Shown here: in pieces, positions 31,457 through 36,374 of the stretch
How the letters are laid out: each line of letters starts with the position of its first letter
How positions within the stretch are numbered: the first letter of the stretch is position 1
NCBI GenBank assembly: GCA_016213935.1
Contig: JACQZG010000031.1
Span: 1-36,374, forward strand
Length of the DNA: 36,374 bases
Direction of reading: 5' to 3'
Origin: Nitrospirota bacterium
GTDB lineage: Bacteria; Nitrospirota; Thermodesulfovibrionia; UBA6902
Position numbers and translations under genes: made by a program
Notes under the pieces: model-generated
The model's database searches: none
Told to the model about the DNA's origin: nothing
What the model saw: only the letters and a program-made list of their open reading frames with translations

Positions 31457-32349
31457 CAATCAGCTCCGTGCCTGAGCCCTAATGTCAAGTAAGCGCTGAA
31501 CTCTCCCGGCAGTTTGCTCTTAAAATGAAGGCGTGCGCCCGTAACCGGATGCCTGAAGGAGAGGAGGCATGCATGGAGGCCGAGGCGTTTGAACGGATTG
31601 GCCTTTGCGCCGTACTTTTTATCGCCTGCCACAGGATGCCCTATGTCGGAGAGATGCACGCGTATCTGGTTCTTTCTTCCTGTCTCAAGCACTATCTCAA
31701 GGAGAGAATATGACGGGCCCCGCCTGATGACGCGGTATTTTGTGACAGCGGGCTTTCCATCTTTTGAATGCCTGTCGCTGTATACTTTGAGTGATTTAGT
31801 CTCTTTAAGGAAGCTTTTGATTTCTGATTCGGCTTTAAGAGGCGAGCCTTCGACAACCGCGTAATACCTTTTATCGACTTCAGCCCAGCCCTCCTGCAGA
31901 GCCTTTTTCACTTTCTCGTTTTTTGCAAAGACGATAAGCCCCGATGTTTCGCGGTCGAGGCGGTGTATGATGAAGACCCTCTCTTTTGAACTGGGTTTCC
32001 TCAGCCTGAAAAATTCGTTCAATTGGAAATAAGCGGTCTTCTCCTTCTCTTTCTCAGAGGCTATCGTAAGGAGGCCTGCGGGCTTTTCAATGACAATAAG
32101 GCCTTCATCTTCGTAAATCACCTTTATCCCCATCGGGGGAACGGCCTTGGCCGCTCTCTTATCCCTGCCTTCTTTGGAGACCGATACAGAATCGCCTTCG
32201 GACAAAAGCATGTCATGGCTGCCTGCAGCGGAGCCGTTCACCTTAATTGCCCTGTGCTTTACAAGCTGCTTCACCTTTGTCCGCGTATATCCGATGCGCG
32301 TCAGATAATCGATGAGGCTGCCGGAAGACTTTATCTTTAAGTCAGTCAT
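31456..32349 (-). CDS. RluA-family pseudouridine synthase
   Basis: A 297-residue enzyme. An S4 RNA-binding domain at the N-terminus (SLIDYLTRIGYTRTKVKQLV ... IKVNG) is followed by the pseudouridine synthase core: VIYEDEGLIVIEKPAGLLT, the catalytic Asp in IHRLDRETSGLIVFAK, and ETGRKNQIRVHL with HPVAGDKKYG. It isomerises uridine in rRNA or tRNA; the site cannot be assigned. It lies 13 bp after citrate synthase and shares one base with the helicase gene, so the three form an operon. Confidence 0.92.
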   Translation of the reverse strand: MTDLKIKSSGSLIDYLTRIGYTRTKVKQLVKHRAIKVNGSAAGSHDMLLSEGDSVSVSKEGRDKRAAKAVPPMGIKVIYEDEGLIVIEKPAGLLTIASEKEKEKTAYFQLNEFFRLRKPSSKERVFIIHRLDRETSGLIVFAKNEKVKKALQEGWAEVDKRYYAVVEGSPLKAESEIKSFLKETKSLKVYSDRHSKDGKPAVTKYRVIRRGPSYSLLEIVLETGRKNQIRVHLSDIGHPVAGDKKYGAKANPFKRLGLHACLLSFRHPVTGARLHFKSKLPGEFSAYLTLGLRHGAD

Positions 32350-32362
32350 CGGAAGGGGGCAA

Positions 32363-33706
32363 TCAGCGTTTGCCGATTTGAATGTAATTCTTCATCCCTT
32401 TGAGCGAAGAATAAAAGGAAGGCCTGATAATCCTTCCCTGCACAATCTCCTCTATCCTGTGGGCCGACCAGCCCGAAACCCTTGCCATGGCAAAGATGGG
32501 CGTAAAAAGCTCTTCGGGTATTCCCATGCATTTGTATATGAATCCGGAATAAAAGTCTACATTCGTGCAGACGACCTTCCCTTTCTTTTCCTTGATAAGC
32601 TTCGGGGCCATTCGCGCGATCTTCCTGTAGAGCAGAAACTCCTCCTCCCGGCCTGACATCTTCGCGAGATCTTCCCCCTTCTTTTCGAGAAAGACAGCCC
32701 TCGGGTCAGTCAAAGTGTATACCGCGTGCCCCATCCCGTATATCTTTCCCGACTTGTCGCCCGCCTTTTTGTCAAGAATCATCTCGAGATAAGAGAGCAG
32801 TTTCTCATCGTCATCCCAATCCTTCACCTTCCGCATGATGTCGCCCGCCATCTTCACAACCGCCTCGTTCGCGCCCCCGTGGAGATGGCCTGAGAGAGAA
32901 CCTATGCCGGCGCATATCGCCATGTACGTATTCGCGCCGGAGGACGAGACGCATCTTGTGGTGAATGTGGAGTTGTTGCCGCCGCCGTGCTCAGCGTGAA
33001 ATATGAGCATGGTATCAAACAGTTCGGCAGTAAAACGGTCGGGAACGCTGCTGTTCAATAGATAGAGAAAGTTCTCCGCGGTGCTGAGACGGGGGTTAGG
33101 CTTTAACAATTTTTTCCGGTCATTCTTCTTCATCAGCTTCTTCTGGTAGTTGTAGGCTATGATGGTAGGGAGCTTCGCGATGAGATCGATGCACTGCCTT
33201 GTCACGTCCCTAAGCTCGGTCGAGTTCGGGGATTCATCAAAAAGGTGCATGGCAGATACGATGGTGTGAAGCGAGCACATCTGGTCGTCGTGCGCAGGCC
33301 TGTTCAATATTATATTCTTGGCCTCTTTCGGAATAGTGCGCCTTTTACCGAGTTCCTTTGAAAAGCTCCTCAGAGATTCTTTGTCAGGAAGTTCGCCCGT
33401 AAGGAGAAGATATATAGTCTCCTCAAATCCGAACCTGCCGTCTTCCTCTTTTCCCCTTACAAGGTCTTCCACGTCATAGCCGCAATAATAAAGTTTTCCG
33501 GGCACGGAGACCAGCTTTTCAGAACCGTCTCCGGCCATTACCTTCTCATAACCTATCACCTGCCCTTTGCTGGTGATGCCTACAAAGACGCCTGAGCCGT
33601 CCTGATTTCTCAGGCCGAGCTTGATATTTTTTTCCTTTACGATTTTAGGGTCTATCTTGTCATGCAGAAGCGCGAGTTCCTCGACCTTCCTTAAAACGTT
33701 CTCCAT
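32363..33706 (-). CDS. gltA: Citrate synthase
   Basis: A 447-residue citrate/2-methylcitrate synthase. Active-site marks are HAEHGGGNNSTFTTR (first His), SSSGANTYMAICAGIGSLSG, LHGGANEAVVKM, YGMGHAVYTLTDPRA (second His) and VCTNVDFYSGFIYKCMGIP (catalytic Asp). Also FGFEETIYLLLTGELPDKES near the N-terminus. It condenses oxaloacetate and acetyl-CoA at the entry of the TCA cycle, which in related anaerobes may run in reverse. Start: ATG 33706 is chosen because a GGAGGT site lies just upstream; the open frame to 33760 lacks one. The sequence is of the long bacterial type, although the exact subtype was not resolved. Confidence 0.92.
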   Translation of the reverse strand: MENVLRKVEELALLHDKIDPKIVKEKNIKLGLRNQDGSGVFVGITSKGQVIGYEKVMAGDGSEKLVSVPGKLYYCGYDVEDLVRGKEEDGRFGFEETIYLLLTGELPDKESLRSFSKELGKRRTIPKEAKNIILNRPAHDDQMCSLHTIVSAMHLFDESPNSTELRDVTRQCIDLIAKLPTIIAYNYQKKLMKKNDRKKLLKPNPRLSTAENFLYLLNSSVPDRFTAELFDTMLIFHAEHGGGNNSTFTTRCVSSSGANTYMAICAGIGSLSGHLHGGANEAVVKMAGDIMRKVKDWDDDEKLLSYLEMILDKKAGDKSGKIYGMGHAVYTLTDPRAVFLEKKGEDLAKMSGREEEFLLYRKIARMAPKLIKEKKGKVVCTNVDFYSGFIYKCMGIPEELFTPIFAMARVSGWSAHRIEEIVQGRIIRPSFYSSLKGMKNYIQIGKR

Positions 33707-33903
33707 CTTTCTACCTCCGGATAATGAATGGACATATATCATAATAATTTTCACTGTCATAATGAAAGTTCACTTCTATGCGCACTATGGCCGCCGCAAA
33801 AATCGAGAAATATAATTTGTCATTGCGGCATACGAAAATATTTTTTGAAGGGCAGGCGAATTGAAAGATAATGCCTATGATGCCGTGATAATATATAACC
33901 ATC

Positions 33904-34650
33904 ATGAATGATAAAACCGGAAAAGGCGTCCGCCTCGACAGGCTTCTTTATGAAAAGGGCTGGGTTGAGAGCAGGGAGAAGGCGCAGGCCCTTATAATGG
34001 AAGGGAACGTGGTCGTAAACGGCGTCAAGGCGGAGAAGGCGGGCATGCTTGTAAAAGATGACGCATGCGTTGAACTTCTTCAGAAGATACGCTACGTGAG
34101 CCGCGGGGGTATGAAGCTTGAACACGCCCTGAAAGAATTCAGAATTGATGTTGCGGGAAAGAGGGCGATGGATGTCGGCGCGTCAACCGGCGGGTTCACA
34201 GACTGCCTCCTTCAGCACGGCGCGGCAAAAGTCATAGCCGTTGATGTCGGATACGGCCAATTCCACTGGAACCTCAGGAAAGATGAACGCGTAGTCCTGA
34301 TTGAAAAGACAAATATCAGATACCTTGAAAAAGATATACTTCCTTATAAACTCGATATCATAACCATTGACGTCTCATTTATATCGCTCTTAACCGTCAT
34401 ACCCAAGATTCTGGAATTCCTTAAGCCTTCAAGCGAGGTTGTCGCTCTCATTAAGCCTCAGTTCGAGGTTGGCAGAGAAGATGTCGGCAAAGGCGGGATC
34501 GTGAGAGATGAGAAGAAGAGGCTTGAAACCGTTGAGAGGATAAAAAAAGAAGTCCTCGAGATGGGGCTTGAGGTCATCGGCGTCACCGAATCGCCTGTCA
34601 AAGGGCCCAAGGGGAATGTGGAGTATCTGATATATTTTATAAAGCCCTGA
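33904..34650 (+). CDS. tlyA: TlyA-family 16S/23S rRNA methyltransferase
   Basis: A 248-residue rRNA 2'-O-methyltransferase homologue. N-terminal S4 domain VRLDRLLYEKGWVESREKAQ ... VVVNGVKAEKAG, linker YVSRGGMKLEHALKEF, SAM loop MDVGASTGGFTDCLLQHGA and the catalytic series IDVSFISL, ALIKPQFEVGRED and GIVRD. TlyA methylates C2'-O of specific cytidines in rRNA; some homologues are called hemolysins without basis. The ATG sits just after a TATAAC-like -10 (33894-33899), with no Shine-Dalgarno, so it is another leaderless candidate. Confidence 0.92.
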   Translation: MNDKTGKGVRLDRLLYEKGWVESREKAQALIMEGNVVVNGVKAEKAGMLVKDDACVELLQKIRYVSRGGMKLEHALKEFRIDVAGKRAMDVGASTGGFTDCLLQHGAAKVIAVDVGYGQFHWNLRKDERVVLIEKTNIRYLEKDILPYKLDIITIDVSFISLLTVIPKILEFLKPSSEVVALIKPQFEVGREDVGKGGIVRDEKKRLETVERIKKEVLEMGLEVIGVTESPVKGPKGNVEYLIYFIKP

Positions 34651-34664
34651 GTCCTGTCCTTTCC

Positions 34665-34731
34665 TTGCCATTTTTTATTTACGCAACTATAATTTTCTAT
34701 TCCAGCAAATACGGCCGGGCTGTAATTGTCA
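34665..34731 (+). repeat. Dispersed repeat carrying a sigma-70 promoter, copy B
   Basis: About 67 bp aligning with 20232-20300. It contains TTGCCA (34665-34670), a 17-bp spacer and a perfect TATAAT (34688-34693). The differences from copy A are mainly single substitutions that leave the promoter intact. It follows the tlyA stop by 14 bp and points at the small accessory genes downstream. Confidence 0.7.
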
Positions 34732-34755
34732 GGCAGCAACACCAAAAATAATTCC

Positions 34756-34992
34756 ATGAGACGACAAAAGATTCTTCTGCTGCTCTTATCTGCCGCAATA
34801 ACGTCATTCTTCCTTGTGGAACCTGCGGTGCATTTTATTCTGCAAGACAAGTCTCGCCCGATTCCAAAAATTAACCCGCGGAGCAACTTGTTACAAACTA
34901 TCTGGGGTGATGAATTTCAGCTTGTCAATATCCGCAGCAGCGCAGATGCCGGTTTACAGCCTGCCTATCGGCAAATGGGAAGAGCGGGATAA
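34756..34992 (+). CDS. Small exported hypothetical protein, 78 aa
   Basis: The ATG at 34756 opens a frame with a signal-peptide-like N-terminus (MRRQKILLLLLSAAITSFFL VEPAVHF split by the likely cleavage region), then KINPRSNLLQTIWGDEFQLV. The 3' end (LQPAYRQMGRAG) overlaps a frame that reads as the antitoxin-like ORF at 34946-35062. The end of this protein may therefore be a frameshift product. The frame is open up to 34726. No function is recognised. Whether it is expressed is uncertain. Confidence 0.45.
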   Translation: MRRQKILLLLLSAAITSFFLVEPAVHFILQDKSRPIPKINPRSNLLQTIWGDEFQLVNIRSSADAGLQPAYRQMGRAG

Positions 34993-35062
34993 AAGCAGCG
35001 CGGAAATTGTTAAGGACATGAGAAAAGAAGACAAGAGGCGCTATGCTAACCGTAATCGTTGA
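34946..35062 (+). CDS. Possible VapB-like antitoxin fragment preceding vapC
   Basis: A 38-residue frame starting MPVYSLPIGKWEERD and continuing KSSAEIVKDMRKEDKRRYAN. It overlaps the start of vapC by 20 bp, as antitoxin genes usually do. The charged helical tail is antitoxin-like, but the protein is short for a VapB and no DNA-binding part is visible. It may be a C-terminal remnant of a longer antitoxin whose 5' part was lost or lies out of frame in 34756-34992. Confidence 0.4.
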   Translation: MPVYSLPIGKWEERDKSSAEIVKDMRKEDKRRYANRNR

Positions 35063-35423
35063 TACCGATGTCGCCATTGACTACTTGCGGGGAATCCAGT
35101 ACGCCAACGAACTCATGCTGGGCCTTTGGGACGGTAACACTGCATATTTAAGCATTCTCTCAGCATATGAACTTTATGCAGGAATGAGAGAGAATGAAAT
35201 AGAAGATACCGGGCACTTTATAGATGCATGCATTCTCGAGCCTGTCACAATCGAAACAGCCAGAAAAGCCGGGGAGATTTACAGGCGGTACAGAAAAGAA
35301 GGGCTTACCCTGACGTCTATTGACTGCCTTGTCAATGCAACCGCTGTTGTCAAAGGGCACAAAATCGCCACAAAAAATAAGGAACATTATCCCGATAAAA
35401 AGATACTCTTGCCCTTGAAATAG
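35043..35423 (+). CDS. vapC: VapC-family PIN-domain ribonuclease toxin
   Basis: A 126-residue PIN domain. Acidic metal-binding residues are D7 (VIVDTDVAIDYL), E43 (SAYELYAGM) and D94 (LTSIDCLVNA), with the final ATKNKEHY segment in the place of the usual ATRNxxDF motif. The toxin would cut tRNA or rRNA when the antitoxin is absent. No complete VapB is seen upstream, only the short overlapping frame at 34946. If the antitoxin is indeed broken, the toxin must be weakly expressed, inactive, or controlled in trans. Confidence 0.88.
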   Translation: MLTVIVDTDVAIDYLRGIQYANELMLGLWDGNTAYLSILSAYELYAGMRENEIEDTGHFIDACILEPVTIETARKAGEIYRRYRKEGLTLTSIDCLVNATAVVKGHKIATKNKEHYPDKKILLPLK

Positions 35424-35485
35424 ATATAAATGACGATTTGATTTGTTATAATTTTTCATACGCCCATAGAACATGAGGAGGATCA

Positions 35486-35707
35486 ATGCATAAAATAGTT
35501 GGATATATCGAGCGAGACCCGGAAACAGGATTATATGTGGGAATTGTCCCGGGCATACCGGGTGCCCATACACAAGCTGAAACATTAGATGAACTACAAA
35601 CGAACCTCAAGGAAGTAGTTGAATTATGCATAGAGGAAATGGACGCTGAAACAAAGAGCAATTTGCCGGAATTCGTCGGACTTCAGCAATTTGAGGTTGC
35701 CGTTTGA
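35486..35707 (+). CDS. hicB: HicB-family antitoxin
   Basis: A 73-residue HicB: GYIERDPETGLYVGIVPGIP, GAHTQAETLDELQTNLKEVV and ELCIEEMD are the partial RNase H-like fold of the family. It has a GAGGAGG ribosome site and a TATAAT at 35447-35452. The C-terminus is short (ends FEVAV), without an obvious DNA-binding tail. In this arrangement the antitoxin gene precedes the toxin, and the two overlap by four bases (TTGA). The adjacent toxin gene is damaged. Confidence 0.9.
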   Translation: MHKIVGYIERDPETGLYVGIVPGIPGAHTQAETLDELQTNLKEVVELCIEEMDAETKSNLPEFVGLQQFEVAV

Positions 35708-35899
35708 GCAAGCTACGGCTTGTTGACGCAAAAACTGCCGAAAAATTATTGTTCTCTCTTGGTTTTGATAAAGTTCGCCAGAAAGGAAGTCATGCATTTT
35801 ACCGACATCCTGACGGCAGAACAACCACATTTAAGAGAAATTCTGAAAGAGATAGAAATCACTGTTGACGAATACAATCAATATATAGAAAAGCTGTGA
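35704..35899 (+). pseudogene. hicA: HicA toxin, inactivated by internal deletion and frameshift
   Basis: From a TTG at 35704 the frame reads LSKLRLVDAKTAEKLLFSLG, then FDKVRQKGSHAFYRHPDGRTT, the HicA N-terminal half with the catalytic His in GSHAFYRHP. The next family segment (VVPLHxGxDIGxGLL) is missing. The frame ends at a TGA at 35866-35868. The expected C-terminal half resumes in another frame as LREILKEIEITVDEYNQYIEKL up to the TGA at 35897-35899. A deletion of a few tens of bases that is not a multiple of three explains this. The toxin is thus almost certainly inactive as a full protein. Confidence 0.85.
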
Positions 35900-36048
35900 T
35901 ACAGAAAAGCGAAAATCCATCTCTTTTTATTCCCCTCTATCAAGACCAACAATAGGTGCTTTAAGCAGGGGGCAGGGGTGTGTTATTTTTTGTATAAACT
36001 GTCAAGCGGACTTGCAGGCACTTTTGATACGTCTTTTATAATCAGCGT

Positions 36049-36374
36049 TCAGCCGTCAGCTCTCAGCTTTTTTATAAATGTTGCAAGCATTCGTTTAACT
36101 TCTAATACTTCGCCTGTAAGACTGTTATATTCTGCACTGTTGAGCAGATGAAGATCATGGGTCAGTATCAGTAAATATTCTAATTCACTTGCTGAACCCA
36201 TCGCTATCTCAAGAAAACGCGCAAGCTCAGCATCACTGTTCCTCCCACATCCTTCTGCTATGTTCGTAGGAACAGATGCACAGGATCTTCTAATCTGGCT
36301 CGTTAAACCATACAATTCTTCACGTGGGAATGCTGAAGTAGCATGATAAACTCTCTGAGTCAACCCATGCGACT
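36049..36374 (-). CDS. Four-helix-bundle (S23/intervening-sequence) protein, 5'-truncated by window edge
   Basis: The minus-strand frame is open to the window edge. It reads SHGLTQRVYHATSAFPREEL and YGLTSQIRRSCASVPTNIAE, then GCGRNSDAELARFLEIAMGS and ASELEYLLILTHDL. This is the S23/23S rRNA-intervening-sequence family, a small pentameric four-helix bundle of unknown function. About 10-15 N-terminal residues should lie beyond 36374. A TTG at 36361-36363 could be mistaken for the start but leaves the family N-terminus incomplete. The stop region contains an echo of GCTGACGGCTGAACGCTGA, a small tandem-like motif. Confidence 0.85.
   Translation of the reverse strand, partial: SHGLTQRVYHATSAFPREELYGLTSQIRRSCASVPTNIAEGCGRNSDAELARFLEIAMGSASELEYLLILTHDLHLLNSAEYNSLTGEVLEVKRMLATFIKKLRADG

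Noticed and set aside
36005..36065. CRISPR or tandem-repeat array from the repeated CAGC/GTCAGC motif
   Set aside because: The motif is only a few short, imperfect copies over 20 bp and lies in the end of the four-helix-bundle gene.

Overview
The window reads as a chromosomal segment of a Gram-negative, probably anaerobic bacterium of the Nitrospirota (Thermodesulfovibrionia-like) or a related deep-branching lineage. The cell-envelope class is supported by sequence: an MlaE-type outer-membrane lipid-asymmetry permease, lipoproteins and L,D-transpeptidases. The phylum is an inference from the overall gene mix and was not tested by any search.

Layout. 1-2970 is an accessory island. It holds the N-terminus of an MlaE permease, a small secreted tandem-repeat protein followed by an integron attC-like hairpin, two unknown small proteins, decayed RayT (REP-associated transposase) pieces, and an intact Phd/RelE-type toxin-antitoxin (TA) pair flanked by a 62-bp direct repeat. 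2972-16102 is mostly housekeeping: a CysD/PAPS-reductase-like protein and an Aas-like adenylate ligase (minus); ispA, dxs and rlmD (plus); yihY and der (minus); nadA, a membrane diguanylate cyclase and a MidA methyltransferase (plus). 16103-17003 is a second decayed patch with a REP palindrome, a small unknown gene and an antitoxin whose toxin is cut off. 17004-21481 holds a TIM-barrel isomerase and an FmdB zinc ribbon (minus), then nifU-nifS and two unknown genes (plus). 21499-24302 is a two-component pair: an NtrC-type sigma-54 activator and its kinase. 24460-29740 is an envelope region: a four-gene operon (lipoprotein, two L,D-transpeptidases, an unknown exported protein) diverging from a D,D-carboxypeptidase, then a YtxH/DUF948 pair. 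29855-34650 holds a PIF1-like helicase with a WYL domain, an RluA pseudouridine synthase, citrate synthase and tlyA. 34665-36374 is a third accessory patch with VapC, HicB with a broken HicA, and the end of an S23-type four-helix-bundle protein.

How the genes fit together. The most interesting candidate system is the envelope block at 24460-28963. A helical lipoprotein ends in a C-terminal lysine, as Braun's lipoprotein does. It is encoded with two L,D-transpeptidases of the class that attaches such lysines to peptidoglycan, and lies opposite the carboxypeptidase that would make their tetrapeptide donors. A sigma-54-like (-24/-12) promoter precedes the lipoprotein gene, and a sigma-54 activator/kinase pair lies just downstream on the same strand. 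A GC-rich, possibly structured RNA ending in T8 lies in the divergent intergenic region.

Two genome-wide habits also show. Many core genes have a TATAAT-like -10 box only 6-10 nt before the start codon and no Shine-Dalgarno sequence (predicted leaderless mRNAs), whereas most accessory genes have strong AGGAGG sites. A dispersed ~70-bp repeat carries a complete sigma-70-like promoter.
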